Origin: Tubulanus polymorphus
Lineage: Eukaryota; Nemertea; Palaeonemertea; Tubulaniformes; Tubulanidae
Direction of reading: 5' to 3'
Length of the DNA: 60,000 nt
Assembly (NCBI RefSeq): GCF_964204645.1
Contig: NC_134031.1
Coordinates: forward strand, 11,758,501 to 11,818,500
Under the pieces are notes generated by a model. That model was not told where the DNA came from and ran no database searches. It saw nothing but the letters and a program-made list of their open reading frames with translations. The position numbers and the translations under genes are program-made. Of the stretch, positions 36,738-48,984 are shown piece by piece. Position 1 is the first letter of the stretch. Each line of letters starts with the position of its first letter.

Positions 36738-36858
36738 TACGACAAAGACAATGATTGAGGTGGGACAGACAGATAAATAACAGGCTAATTGATATTTCAC
36801 AGGCAACATGAAGCAACAAACTGTACACAAAGAAAATATGAAATTTACACTAAAATAT
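36738..36858. repeat. Direct repeat, left copy (pairs with 39428-39543)
   Basis: Shared words include GACAGACAGATAAATAACAG, GGCTAATT(G/A)ATATTTCACAG and CACAAAGAAAATATGAAATT. Both copies lie beside TATATATA tracts and bracket the gag-like frame at 38187-39221, so they may be LTR remnants. Confidence 0.75.
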
Positions 36859-36946
36859 ACCCCTTCGCTGCCGAGAAATTTGCTCCCGCAAATTGAAAAT
36901 AAATTAAATGTTATAGCGACAAAGATGAATTGAGATTTTGAATTAA

Positions 36947-37584
36947 AGGGGAACTGCAGTGAAAATTTTTTGTATCTATATGTGTTAGAAACCTTTATAA
37001 ATACATTGTCAAAACAGCAGAAAAACATTTCATCCAATACTTTATCCAAAAAGAGGGTTTTGTAGAGAGACTACTGCCACCATTTTCTCCACGTGGCAGA
37101 CGCTTTTCTCTCGGCTGTGACGTAGTTCGGCCCACTTCGATATGTGTTACTGCTGTTATTCATAGTGTTTTCATCACTTAAAGTCCAATAACAGTTCTAA
37201 ACTGCAGCATAATCCCACATCAGCAATTATATGGATATCTTTCACACAGTGAATGGATAAATAAAAGTAAAAAAGTAAAAACCCCACTGGCAGCCCAGCA
37301 GGAGTATTTTAATTGCAATTTTCAACAGATCTTCAATGAGTGCATCTATTTGTGTACACACTGGAGTGTGTGATGGGCCGGGATACGTCATCAATGTTTA
37401 CATGCCTCACTTTGGAATTTAAATATGGCGGCTCTCATCTGCAGTAAAATCTGCTGGTAATAGTATAAAAATCGTTGTATACAAGTTAATTAGGAAGAAT
37501 TGGAAATTTCAACTAGCATTATGCTAAACAACAACAAGAGTAGAAATTAATGGCCAATTATAATTTTTTGACTGCAGTTCCCCT
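36947..37584. mobile_element. TTAA-flanked MITE, 638 bp
   Basis: The terminal inverted repeat is AGGGGAACTGCAGT/ACTGCAGTTCCCCT, with the TTAA duplication at 36943-36946 and 37585-37588. Internal sequence is non-coding. It belongs to a different family from the 31858 and 40334 elements because the TIRs differ. Confidence 0.9.
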
Positions 37585-38186
37585 TTAAGTAATGGATGGA
37601 TTGTTTGAATAAAATGATTAAATACATATGATCAGATTAATCCTAAACGAGGTTAAGCCACAATGCCATTGCTGAATGACTTACTAAGATACCTAGATAC
37701 TGACTTATGAATAATCTTACACTCCTAGTTGCATAATTTTTTTGATGCAATTAATCACATTTAGTTCAAAATTCATGGGTGTAACTATAGCTTATTTCAA
37801 ACAGCGACAATCAATAGCGCAATAGTACATTGAAAGTGTAAATGTGTTGATCGTCAATCTATATCTTGAATAAAGTCAAGATAAGTTTGATTCTAAGAGT
37901 ATTTGAATGTATAAGATGATTAGAAATACAACAGTTATTAAGTGATACGCACATAGGTAAAGTATGACTGTTTGCAATAACCTGAGCCGATGAGACAGAC
38001 CTCAGTTGGCTAATACAAATGCGAGTTGCATAGCAAGAACAATTAATTTGTTGGTAACTGAAAATACACTATGACTAATGGAGATATTGCAAATTAAAAT
38101 AAGACGTAGCAAATAACATAGAATGAATTAAAGGTCGCATTGAGTGGCACACAGTTAGATTTGTTTAGATTTAAATCCATTCGGAT

Positions 38187-39221
38187 TATGTTTGGTTGAT
38201 GAAATGTTCCAAGAATAAAGTGTCATATTTATGCTGAATAATTTCGTCGCATATTAGTGGAAATTCGCGCATAAAGTTTGAGTCGACGTTTGGCGGCAAA
38301 TTTTCTAAACCCTGATCTTGTATAATATCAGACAAACGGTTCGCGTGCTTGAAGTTAGATTTTAATGCATCTAAGTCCGATTTGAGTTGATAGTTTTACC
38401 CCACGAGGTTATGAGTAGGCGAATCTGGCTGAAGAACGTTATTACGATGAATATTCATACATTCATTAATTTGCTCCTGTATATGCGTATGTTTTTGACT
38501 CCTCCCAGAAGTTGTTAAATTTCTGGAAACGTGATTCGAGTTCGCGCATTTCAATTTCATAATCGCATAACTCCAGTTTTGGTTGAATATAATAATTGTC
38601 TATTGTTGCGTAGTCTGTTTTATCAACTTCTGTAAAAACATCAATGAAATTAAAGCAAAATTCACATTTTTCTGCGGCACCGATTGGATCAGCTATTCTT
38701 TTCTCCAACTCAGATAGTTCAGCGTTTTCAGTTTGAACTGATGCACAGTTGGATTCTTTTTCGGTTGAAGAAATGCATTCTATATGAGTCGGATCTGTTT
38801 GTGCGGAAACAGTAGATTTTATTATTTCTGTTTGTGTGGCAGAAACAGAAAGTTGGCGACACTTAGCTTCGGAATAAAGATCGGTCTGAGTATTTGCTGC
38901 AACTAATGATGATTTCTCTTTCGGCTTTGGATCTTTTTGTTAGTCGCTTTGTTGCATTCGTTTCTTTAGAAATGCCTTCATTCGTTTTTGGTCATGCTTA
39001 ATGGTATTCGGTGATTTTCTATTACGTATGCGTACCTTTTCATGAGTCTGTGGTGTATTTGTGTCGTTGTCGTCTTCCGAGTTGGCACTAGCAGTTTCCA
39101 AATTCCAAGTTATATGCAGGGAAACTGAAGATCCTGTATTTTTCAGATCCCACATAGCTGGTTGTAGTGATATCGGCAAGCTTCGTAGTAGATCCTGGAT
39201 GTTCTGGAGAATTGTAGCCAT
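38187..39221 (-). pseudogene. Gag/ORF1-like protein with repeated QT(D/E) motifs
   Basis: One frame runs from ATG 39221 with TAA at 38940-38942, then continues in the same frame. A shift in an A run near 38495 leads into further coding-like sequence to TAA 38187-38189, with one more stop near 38390. The start (MATILQNIQDLLRSLP) and the block RNRKSPNTIKHDQKRMKAFL resemble ORF1/gag proteins of invertebrate retroelements. A linker carries NTQTD, SATQTE, SAQTD and SVQTE. A CEFCF pair and coiled, acidic regions follow. It is flanked by direct repeats (36738 and 39428). Probably a retroelement remnant; a domesticated gene with assembly indels is possible. Confidence 0.6.
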
Positions 39222-39427
39222 TTTCAATATTGGGAGTCATTCGCAGTTGATGAGGTACCAAGTGATCTCAGTAAGAAAATATATCTTTACTGCCCGAGGC
39301 AACTAAATAACTAACTTACTAACTCAGTGTTACATTTTCAGCTATATATATATCTTAATATATATATATATATACTTGTTTTTCATAGGTGTGACAGATA
39401 GAACAGTTTAAGCACGACAGAGACAGT

Positions 39428-39543
39428 AAGAAAAAGACAATGAATGAGGTGCGACAGACAGATAAATAACAGGCTAATTAATATTTCACAGACATGTAGC
39501 AACAAACTGTTCACAAAGAAAATATGAAATTTTAACTATAATA
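39428..39543. repeat. Direct repeat, right copy (pairs with 36738-36858)
   Basis: About 85 to 90 percent similar by eye to the left copy in the same orientation, next to a (TA)n tract at 39340-39375. The 2.7-kb spacing and the enclosed gag-like frame suggest diverged LTRs. Confidence 0.7.
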
Positions 39544-39713
39544 CAGGATCTATTGAAATTATTAACGATTGTCGAGTCTTAAAATTCCCATCATCAATCA
39601 TCGAAAATGTTATTCAAGAATGTTCTTATAAATGACAGTTTCATTAAAAGTTCACACTGACCGACATCAAGTCCATGTTAAGAAATTCTTCGTTAGTTCT
39701 TTTTACATCGGTA

Positions 39714-40000
39714 ACTGTGACTACATTCATTTGCAAAGTTGTAGCTCAAGACCTGTTCTATGATTGGGGTGAGTTTCAAGATCATTGGTTTTTGTATATG
39801 GTCACTAAGGGGCTTGAATAGTGAAATAACTTAGTATTATATTGTACTTGTACCTAGGCATATTTTGTTACGACAATCATTTTCTGAATTGTAGCTCATG
39901 ACATCTATGACTGTGGTGAGTTTTAAGGTCATTGGTTTCTGTATATAGTCACCAAGGGTCGTTGAATATTGCAATTATCACATTATTTTCCCTTCGTTTC
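39714..40000 (+). repeat. 150-bp repeat units, 2 diverged copies
   Basis: Same family as 9148-9650. The CTCF-like core is eroded here (GTCACTAAGGGG, GTCACCAAGGGTCG). Confidence 0.75.
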
Positions 40001-40099
40001 TAGTTATTACCTCATAGCTGATAATGTTCTCTAGAGAGAGGGTTTGAAATGTATATTTTAAGCTTATTATCTGTTTTCCACGTCAGAGTGTCACGATTT

Positions 40100-41285
40100 T
40101 TTGGCCAGCCATAGGCTGAGCCCATTACTTTACAAATGGAGCGAATTTAAATGACATGGTTTCCAGAGTGAAGGCGCTTTTGACTGTGCAACTGAGCATA
40201 TAATCAATACAAATCATTCATAAGAGCATTATCCTTCTCCAACCCCTATGAAGCTGAATTTTGAAAAAGGGCCTCGTTAAAATTCATGTGAGCTTTTTCG
40301 TGAATATCTGAACACAAAAATATTTTGTTTTAACTCATTGCCTGCCAAAAACGTACTGGTACGTTCGATATTTCATCACACAACACCAGTTAGTTTAATG
40401 CCTTTACTACTAAAACAAACTATCATCAGTCGTTCAATGCAGTGTGTTAGTGACGTCATCTGTTGAAATGGGGTCTGAACACGCATAAATGGGCATATTT
40501 TATGCAAAATAACCCCTCTGCACTGGTGATTGCTGCAGATTTTATAACTTTTAGAAGAAATGCTACTTATTTTTCACGACTGATGAACAAAATAAAACAA
40601 ATTTGATGATGATATAACCAATAGTTTTTGTTTTATGAATCTCTGAAAAACACAGAAATCATTTCCTGAAAAAATAGGCCTGGCAGGCAAATAGTTAAAA
40701 AGCCAATCAGAAAGCAAAGACTCCTCTGTGATTGGCTTAGCCGCCGAGATCAGCAGGTGTGCGGGTGTTCATGTTTGAACACATGGTATCGTCTACCGTT
40801 TTACTTCCGGGTTTTATTTTAAGATGTTAAATTGTATTTCAAGATCGATATCTGTGAAATCTTAAGTTGACTTGAAAATATCATTGTCATTTATGCTAAT
40901 TAGCCATGTGCTCAAACTACAAATTCAATCAAATTTTATTCTGCAAAAAATATCAAATCCAATTCAATTTTACTTTATTGCTCAAATTAAACATCAAATC
41001 CAATTCAATTTTGTTTTATCGAGCAAATTTCAGAAAATTCAATTCTATTCCGCATTCAAATCAATAAGACCAAGGGAAAAGTTTTATCTGAGGTATTTGT
41101 TCCTGCCAGGTCCAGTCGCTGTCTGTGCTACTTATGAAAACACAATGATATTGTGTAAATTATAGCGGGTATTGACTCTGAGCTGGGCCCATTGAATTTT
41201 GACAAATATAACCCATAGAATGCATCATTTGCCATATTTATGAAAAGCTGACAGGCTGGCCATAGTGCCCCTTGGGGCTCTCGTT
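40100..41285 (+). repeat. Interspersed hairpin-ended repeat (copy 3)
   Basis: It begins GGCCAGCCATAGGCTGAGCC and ends GTGCCCCTTGGGGCTCTCGTT, only about 60 bp before PTGES2 exon 2. It is interrupted by a TTAA MITE at 40334-40694, absent from the copy at 47555. Confidence 0.8.
40334..40694. mobile_element. TTAA-flanked MITE, 361 bp
   Basis: The terminal inverted repeat is CTCATTGCCTGCCA against CTATTTGCCTGCCA, with the TTAA duplication at 40330-40333 and 40695-40698. The paralogous repeat at 47630 lacks it. Non-coding. Confidence 0.88.
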
Positions 41286-41320
41286 CTTTTGTTTAACTCT
41301 GCCTACGCTGGTCTCATTGA

Positions 41321-41647
<327 letters not shown>

Positions 41648-41698
41648 TAAAAACAACAATCTTGCAAAAATAATTGTTAACATTTCATTCCTATTTAT

Positions 41699-43858
41699 CT
41701 AATGGCATTGATAAAGACAGGATATACCCAAGTGTCCAGCGTGTAAACGTTCCTTCATGTCAGGCCGCATACTTTTAGGGATGACTACGCGTTCGCCACG
41801 CGGTACCAGATCAGTCGATAGATCACCCTTCAGGTCAGGCCAACCTTTGATTATAGTTTGTTTCAGCACGGTTAGAGTCTCATCCAGCGCGGTGGCATCT
41901 TGAATCTGTTGCAAACGATCGGGTTTGATAGGTGAAAAGTTAATCAAATTCACAGATACGAGTTCACAATCAGGTTTCTCTGGAAGCGGAGCGCGGGATA
42001 ACGCATCAGCTTTCGGAATTTGAGTCCCAGGTTTATACTGTAGCGAGAAAAGATGTTTTTGAGCACGAAGTAATAAGGCTTGCAGTCGTTTCGGAGCCTT
42101 ATGTAACGGTTTAGTCACCATCGAGACGTGTGGCTTATGATCGGTCACTATCTGCACATCCCGTCCGTACGTATAATGGTGAAATTTTTCTAAACCATAG
42201 ATAACTGCCAGCATCTCCTTTTCGATTTGAGCCCATCGGGTTTCCGTGTCCGACAACGCCTGACTTGCATACGCCACTGGACGACCTCGTTGAATCAGCA
42301 CCGAACCAATTCCGTAGTCAGACGCATCATTTTCTATAAATCAAATTTTGATTAGGGTCATACATTGCTAATACCGGAGCTTCCGATATCAAATTTTTCA
42401 CTTTTTCGAACGATTCGTTTTGAGACTGCGACCATACGAACGGCACATCCTTCTTTAACAGATTACGCAACGGAGAGGTCACAGAGTTAAGATTCGGAAT
42501 AAAACGAGACAGGTAGTTAGCGATACCGAGAAAACGTCGGAGTTCTTCCACATTAGTGGGATTGTTCATGTTTTTCACCGCACAAGTCTTTCCGGATCAT
42601 CAAGATTTCGATCATGAGTTTCGGTATCTTTTCCGTGTACAACAATGTCATCTGCTATACATTCTACTCCCTCTAAGCCATCGATAGCCTCGAGTATCTT
42701 TTTCTGAGAGATTTCCGATGATACCGATAAACCAAATGCTAGACGTCGCCATTTATATCTGCCAAATGGCGTCTGAAAAGTGGTAAGCAGACTGGACGGG
42801 TCATCTAACTCCACATGCCAGTATGCAGAGCTTACGTCTAATTTAGTAAATACCTTAGATCCAGCCATATTATGCAGTATGTCTTCCAACAGCGGCAGTT
42901 GCTAATGTTCACATTTCAGCGCTCGATTTAAGTTTCGAGGGTCTAAACAAATGCGTAACGAACCGTTTTTCTTTTCCGCCACAACCATCTGATTAACCCA
43001 CGGTGTAGGCTCATCGACTGGTTCAATGATTCCCTTTTCAGAAAGGCGTTTCAATTCATCTTTTACACAAGGACGAAGTGCTACCGACGGAGAGACAACA
43101 GGCTCTACTGTTTCATCAACTTTCAAATGAACGGAACCAGACGGTTTGCCAAGTCTCCCATCAAAAATATCAGCATATTTATCCGTCATTCCAACACTCG
43201 CTACACGTTCCATTAGGGTATTGTTAACCGTAACAAGTTTCATCCCCTCAGCCGCTTTGAGACCTAACAACGGTGATAGATCCTCTTTTATCACGACAAA
43301 CTCAACCGAATAACGTTTCCGATTCTTAGGGTTGACTACGATAACTCTAGACACACCAACAGGTGTCACGACCTGATTATTGTATGTCTATAATTTACGA
43401 AAAGTAGGTTTCACGTCGCTGTGAATGGCATATCGCATTGGTAGAATATTTACAGCAGCTCCAGTATCAACCTGGAAGACGACCGGCTCTGTTCCAACAA
43501 TCATGCGACAACGAACATCCGAAATGGAATTACAAATCGACGTTATACTATTAATCCACTCGCAGTGTTCAGAATCATCTGAACAAGAATTAGTATCGAC
43601 CGCATTGACCTGTTTTGCTTTTAGGCATTTAGCCCCAAGCAGGACAGTCAGTCTTCCGCATAGGATGCTTCTGCGAACAGAACTTACAATGTTTTGTTTC
43701 TGCACCGTCAGATCGAGTACTAGCGGGTTTCGAATTAGTTGCGCGTTTTGATTTCCATCGAGGCTTCGCAACAGAAGAAACCTAATTAACCGGATTGTTC
43801 CTGAAGGCCTTGCCTTAAATGCTGGCTGATTCGGCAGCCTTGTTAATATCAATGGCAC
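41699..43858 (-). pseudogene. Gypsy pol: protease, RT, RNase H (broken)
   Basis: Protease DTGAAVNILP sits near 43450. RT blocks are LRICLDPRNLN, KVFTKLDVSSAYWH, FGRYKWRRLAFGLS and a CIADDIVVHG catalytic block. The connection has RRFLGIANYLSRFIP, and RNase H has VAYASQALSDTE and VTDHKP. In-frame stops lie near 43386 and 42901, with frameshifts near 42575 and 42310. Integrase is missing beyond its first residues. It cannot make a working polyprotein. Confidence 0.88.
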
Positions 43859-44312
43859 AAGCCAAGGTTAAATTGCGCTCTTTCAGTAATGATCGCTGAG
43901 TTTCTCTATCTCTTATACCAAGAACAATTCTATCTCGGAGAATTGAATCCACGCTAGCTTCATGGTAGTTGCACGTTTTTACAAGCGCTCGAATTGCTGA
44001 TAGGAAAGATTCAAAAGTTTCACCATCATTTTGGTCTCTTTTATTGAATATGAATCGTTCGTATGTTTCATTTGTTTCACCCACAGCAAAGCTTTCAAAT
44101 TTCTGTAATATCTCTATCTCTGTTCGGTCGACTTCAGCAGTGGGGAAAGTAAAACCATTATATATCTTCAACAATTCATCGCCTAGCGTGTGAGGCAATA
44201 ATGCGACCTTATACTCTTCAGTGCCTTGTATTGGGCGAGGATTATGATTACTTTTGTGATTTTCACCGTCCAACATAGTTTCATGTAAAGTGTTGCAATA
44301 CCGGTAGATCAA
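43815..44312 (-). pseudogene. Gypsy gag-like fragment
   Basis: About 165 codons upstream of protease, with the retrotransposon gag pattern LLPHTLGDELLKIYNGF...FESFAVGETNETYERF...GETFESFLSAIRALVKTCNY. No CCHC knuckle is visible within this frame. It overlaps the protease frame. Confidence 0.75.
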
Positions 44313-44449
44313 TATTTCGCAATATACTCGACTGCCAGCGCAGTGTCACAATCGAAGAATCGTAGTAGCGCACTCAACGAAATTACCACCAGTTCAGAGT
44401 TCTGAGTTAGTTGCTGTACTCACTGTAGATAATCCCACCGCTGCCACCA

Positions 44450-44811
44450 TGTTTCGTGTCGTCAGTGATGGGGGACAGACCCATAAAACCAGAACTATAA
44501 CGACTTCTTAGACGCAACGCGACTTTATTATTCAGCCATCTTAGAGTACAAACTAAAACAGAGACCAAGACTTTATCTATATCACGGAACAACGACTAGG
44601 GAGCTCATTCACAACAACACTGGTATGGTCACCCGAATCGATATGATTAAACCACTAATTTTCTAAACTGGCATCATTCTTTCTTTTATTGCCGTTTCTA
44701 CAAAACATATATTACAAGGCACATTTACACTACAGATTTAACATTTAACTTGAGGTACAAAGGATAATACAAGCTAATATGTATATATTTATATTATGTA
44801 AGTTACTCACA
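44450..44811 (-). repeat. 5' LTR of the gypsy element
   Basis: On the minus strand it begins TGTGAGTAAC and ends CACGAAACA, followed at once by the primer site. An AATAAA lies about 110 bp before its end. Length about 362 bp. Confidence 0.7.
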
Positions 44812-44858
44812 GAAGAATTTGGCAGCTTATTTCTCGTTTCGGGAACCATGATCCAAAG

Positions 44859-45584
44859 CTAAGTTATGAATGCCCGAATTACAGAGGGCGTGTACGCGCC
44901 AAAAACATGCAACAAAATAAATCTGTAACTGAATCGACGAATATAAAATAAACTAAATTTGATTGAAAATATTCCATCTACAAGTATAAACTCAACAACG
45001 GCTTTAGAAATGACACTACCAGATTCACTCCTTGTCGACTCTAAATAGGTTGAAACTCTATTTCTGATTTCGGAATGTTCATCACATATTTTCTCCATTT
45101 CAATATTAATTTGTGCTAACCTGTCTACGTCATTTGCACCATGATAGTAATCCCATATATGAGTTAAAGATTCATTCACCTTGGTAAGCGCACCATCGAA
45201 GTCCTTCAATGTTCTTTTCAACTGGTTTCTATCAGCTGGCCCATCGTCTGTGAATTTCCAATGCATCTATCAATTCAGTCTTTTGTCTATTAAATACGAT
45301 TTTTGCCTTCGTTCTTTGAAGCTTCAGTGTCTCTATTGCTGCCATCCTAACCACAGTTCTTTTCTAACCACGCTCTGCTACCAAATAATGTCCACAAGAG
45401 ACCGAAAAAATAGGATGGAGCCGGATTTTAACTATACTTTTCTTTTATTCTGGCCAAGAACAGCCATTGTTATCTTCATCAATCCCCCAATCCTCAGTGA
45501 CAACCAAAAAACAAACCAGGTGGCAGCACAAGCTTATGCCAAAATAACAACTTAATATTCTCTTCAGAACAAGACACATCTTCA
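44859..45584 (-). mobile_element. Second LTR retroelement remnant (LTR, primer site, gag start)
   Basis: Read leftward: probable LTR from about 45584 to 45384 with an AATAAA, primer site TGGTAGCAGAGCG at 45382-45370, then ATG 45345. The frame MAAIETLKLQRTKAKIVFNR runs into a frameshift near 45255 and continues as KRTLKDFDGALTKVNESLTH to about 44859. Helical gag-like character. I cannot decide between gypsy and BEL/Pao. It is cut off where the gypsy LTR begins. Confidence 0.6.
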
Positions 45585-45585
45585 G

Positions 45586-46320
45586 CCCGAAAACTGGCCC
45601 TATCAGAATCAAGATGGCCGACTGGCAGCCATTGTTCGTCAAAATTAGCACTATTTACACTTTCTGAACTTTTTGAGGGAAATTTTGATTGAAGATGCTT
45701 AGATCAATTACCATGATCAGCACACATTATTATTACACGACTTGGATGACGCAGGCTGGGCTGGGATTCACAAACAAGTTTACGGTTTCAGGACGCTTTT
45801 ATGGTCCAGTACTGGATAAAAATATCTCTACCCACAGAAATATCTGCGATGTCTATATCAGACATTCCCTCTGCGAGGTTTTTACAAGGAGGGGAATGAC
45901 TTAAAGGATGATGAATGCTCGCTGCTCCACAGCTGCCACCTACACTCATTTGTAGGTGAATAACAGCCTGTTGTATTCCATATCAGATTTATTTCCTGAA
46001 ACGGAAACCAGACCTGGTGGTCAGAAGTGGCTGTCGATTTCTGTATTTCACACCAGCGGGGTCTGTGGATGTGACACGACTCTTGACAGCGACGACGAGA
46101 TCTCTCCACTGTTACAACCACTGAAGAAATAATGATAAATATTTTGTGAACATCTGAGAAAATACAACACACTTTATTTCTTCAGATACACATTACAATG
46201 GCGGATTATGAACTCATAACCCGCCAAAAGTATGACAAGGAGGCGCCACAAGACAACCACCTAAAACAGCAATCCAACTAATAGATAGAACTACTAAAAT
46301 TTGGATTAGGACTGCCTATC
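45586..46320. other. Unassigned repeat-like stretch
   Basis: 45590-45720 is a scrap of the interspersed family (compare 35540-35690). 45720-46320 is unassigned; on the minus strand it has AGAAATAAAGTGTGTTG followed by TCTCAG, which could be the end of another LTR. No coding call. Confidence 0.4.
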
Positions 46321-46329
46321 ACAGGTGGG

Positions 46330-47440
46330 AAAAAGTTTTTCCACATTAAATCGATACCTAAGCATATTGTGTAACCACAATCGAATGGAAAGTTGTAGCC
46401 CATAACTTGTTCTATGATTTTGGTGAGTTTCAAGGTCATTGGTTTTATATATGGCCACCAGGGGGTGAATAACACAAAAACTTAGTATTTCGATATTATA
46501 TTTGTACCTATGCATATTTTGTTACCACAATCACTTGCAAAGTTGTAGCTCATGACATTGTCTTTGATTGTGGTGAGTTTTAAGGACATAAGTTACTCTA
46601 TATGGTCACCAGGGGGCGTTGAATAGTAGAATAACTTAGTATTTCCTTATTAGATTGGTACCTAGGCATATTTTGTTGCCACGATGAATTGCAAAGTTGT
46701 AGTTCATGACATGTTCTATGATTGTGGTGAGTTTCAAGGTCATTGGGTTTTGCATATGGTCACCAGGGGGCGTTGAGTATTGAAATTGTTAGATTGTTGA
46801 GCATTTGAAACCACTTCCCAAGTGGGTATGGTGTCCCTGGACCCCTAGTTTATTATTATTAGCACTGTCAGAAGATGCATCTCCTCACATGGAATTGGAA
46901 TTACCCAATTCTTTGTTCATGCCACCAGAGGGAGTTAAATATTAAGTACAATTTGTCTATTTATATCGTTACCTATGCATGTTTTGTTACCACCATTAAT
47001 TGCAAAGTTGTAGCTCATCACATGTTTCATGATTGTGGTGGTGTTTCAAGGTCATTGGTTTTGCATATTGTCACCAGTGGGCGTTGAAGAGTAGAATAAC
47101 ATAGTATTTCCATTTTTGGTATATTGGTACCGCAGTATCTCAATCACTTGCAAAATTGTAGCTCCTGACATGTTCTTTGATTGTAGTGAGTATCAGGGTC
47201 ATTGGATTTTGATAAATATGACCAGGGAGCGTTGAGTATTGAAATTTTAGATTGTTGAACATTTGAAACCGCTTGCCAAGTTTGCATGGTGTCCGTGGAT
47301 CACTAGTCTAGTTAGTGGTGAGTTTCATTGGTTTCAGTATATGTTCAATGGGTGGCATTGAATATTGAAATTGTCACATGACTGAGCATTTCAAACCACT
47401 TACCAGCTGGGCATGGTGTCCCTGGACCCCTATTTGAAGT
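46330..47440 (+). repeat. 150-bp tandem repeat array, about 7 diverged units, CTCF-like sites
   Basis: Units repeat the words GTTACCACAATC, AAGTTGTAGCTCATGACAT, GTGAGTTTCAAGGTCATTGG and CACCAGGGGGCGTTGA. Best motif copies are at 46452, 46603 and 46757, with weaker ones near 46919, 47066 and 47218. The GTGTCCCTGGACCCCTAGTT end occurs near 46850, with variants near 47310 and 47430. Confidence 0.85.
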
Positions 47441-47554
47441 TTTCAAGAGAAATTTTGAAGACATCTCAATCAATTTTCTTGATCTTGTATGTATGTATGT
47501 TTCCATCCCACATGGCACATTAGCATGAGAAAAGTTGGTTTCATTGGACACAAG

Positions 47555-48238
47555 ACATTTAGCTGAATTTTGAAGGAGGGCCTCGTTAAAATTTATATGA
47601 GCTTTTTCGCGAATATCTGATCGCAAAAATATTGGTTTTGAAAAGCCAATCAGAAAGCAAAGACTCCTCTATGATTGGCTTAGCCGCAGAAATCAGCAGG
47701 TGTTCACGTGAACCCGCGGTATCGTCTACCGTTTACTTCCCGGTTTTATTTTTAGATCTAAAATTTTGTTTCAAGGAAAGCTTTAGTTGATTTGGTTTTT
47801 GGGAGGAATATTTTTATAAGCACTACAGAAAATATCATTGACCATTGTGCAAAGTCTGGAAAAAATAGCTTTTTCGGATAGATGACCTCGATATGCTTAT
47901 TAGCCATGTGCTCAAACTACAAATTCAATCAAATTTTATTCTGCAAAAAAATATCAAATCCAATTCAATTTTGTTTTATTGAGCAAATTTCAGAAAATTC
48001 AATTCTATTCCGCATTAAAATCAATAAGACCAAAGGGAAAATATTGATCTGAGGTATTTGTTCCTGCCAGATCCAGTCGCTGTGCTACTTTTGTTATCTC
48101 CGATTGTATTTTGTAAATTATTAGGTATTGACTCTCAGCTGGGAGTGTATTTTGACGAATTTAACCCACAGAATGCATCATCATTTGCCATTTTATGAAA
48201 AGCTGACAGGTTGGCCATAGTGCCCCTTGGGGCTCTAG
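47555..48238 (+). repeat. Interspersed hairpin-ended repeat (copy 4)
   Basis: Shares its full right half with 40255-41285, without the MITE, and ends GTGCCCCTTGGGGCTCTAGT. The last bases CTAG fit a Helitron CTRR end in this copy. Confidence 0.8.
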
Positions 48239-48461
48239 TAATGAAACTAATATTGATAATGATAATGATACAACATATAATTCTAATTTAGCAGATAGTG
48301 GTTCTAAAGAACCGTCCACAGACGAGTTTGATAGAAGAACTAAATCGAGAATAAATCCTGAAAATGATAATCCAGATTTAGTTAAACAAAATTTAGAATA
48401 TAATGAATATATTTATCATTTCAAACCTATATTGATGTTTGTTTATTGTCCGCATTGCCAT
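48239..48461 (+). other. Open Asn/Asp-rich frame of unknown origin
   Basis: The frame GSSNETNIDNDNDTTYNS runs about 75 codons to TAG at 48461, between two repeat blocks. Composition looks like coding sequence of an AT-rich element, but I recognise no family and see no splice signals that would add it to PTGES2. Confidence 0.25.
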
Positions 48462-48784
48462 TAGACACATCTCCGTACATGGAATAAGGATTACCTGGTT
48501 TTTGTTCTCTCTATGATGGGGAGGTAAATGCTGACTTGTTTTCTTGGTATTTAGCTCGACTATTAAGCTTCATAGGCTGCTCAAACATCCACAGATATTT
48601 CCATATAGAGCAATGATACCAATCAATTATTATTAATTGACTTATTTTCAGGTAATAACTGATGAGATTCCAAATAACTTCATTGCAAATAAGAAATTTT
48701 AATTCAGATCTGGGTTTGGGACGGTCTAGAAAAAGTAATTGTACTTATTCTAGTTCTTATTGATATCAATACTTTCGATTTCAG

Positions 48785-48984
48785 CAACTAAATGACTCAA
48801 GTGTCATCATCAGCTTACTGTCAACACACTTAAGACATCCTGATGTGAGCATTGAAAAGTTAGTCACATATTATCCTACTTTAAAATCAATGAATGATAA
48901 AGGAAAAACAGTATTTGAACATCCAAATAAGTACTTCGTCATGAACTTTTCTGACCTTCCTGAAGAAAAAATGAAAGCTGGCAA
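48785..48984 (+). CDS. PTGES2: Prostaglandin E synthase 2, exon 3
   Basis: The acceptor GATTTCAG is at 48784 and the donor GTAAGT at 48985. It enters in phase 0 directly after exon 2 and leaves in phase 2. It encodes QLNDSSVIISLLSTHLRHPD, then EKLVTYYPTLKSMNDKGK and NKYFVMNF; QLNDSSVIIS and the TYYP block are diagnostic of PTGES2. The human protein continues with the charged loop and the C-terminal GST-like helices. No exon for those is visible up to 60000, so the next intron is longer than 11 kb or the gene is broken beyond here. Confidence 0.95.

Larger units (their letters stand above)
41699..44811 (-). mobile_element. Ty3/gypsy LTR retrotransposon, 3'-truncated
   Basis: Read leftward: LTR (44811-44450), primer site TGGTGGCAGCGGTGGGAT, gag, protease, reverse transcriptase, RNase H, then truncation at the start of the integrase zinc-binding region (HAGHLGI). 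There is no 3' LTR in the window. It lies antisense in PTGES2 intron 2, with its truncated end only about 140 bp after exon 2. Confidence 0.9.
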
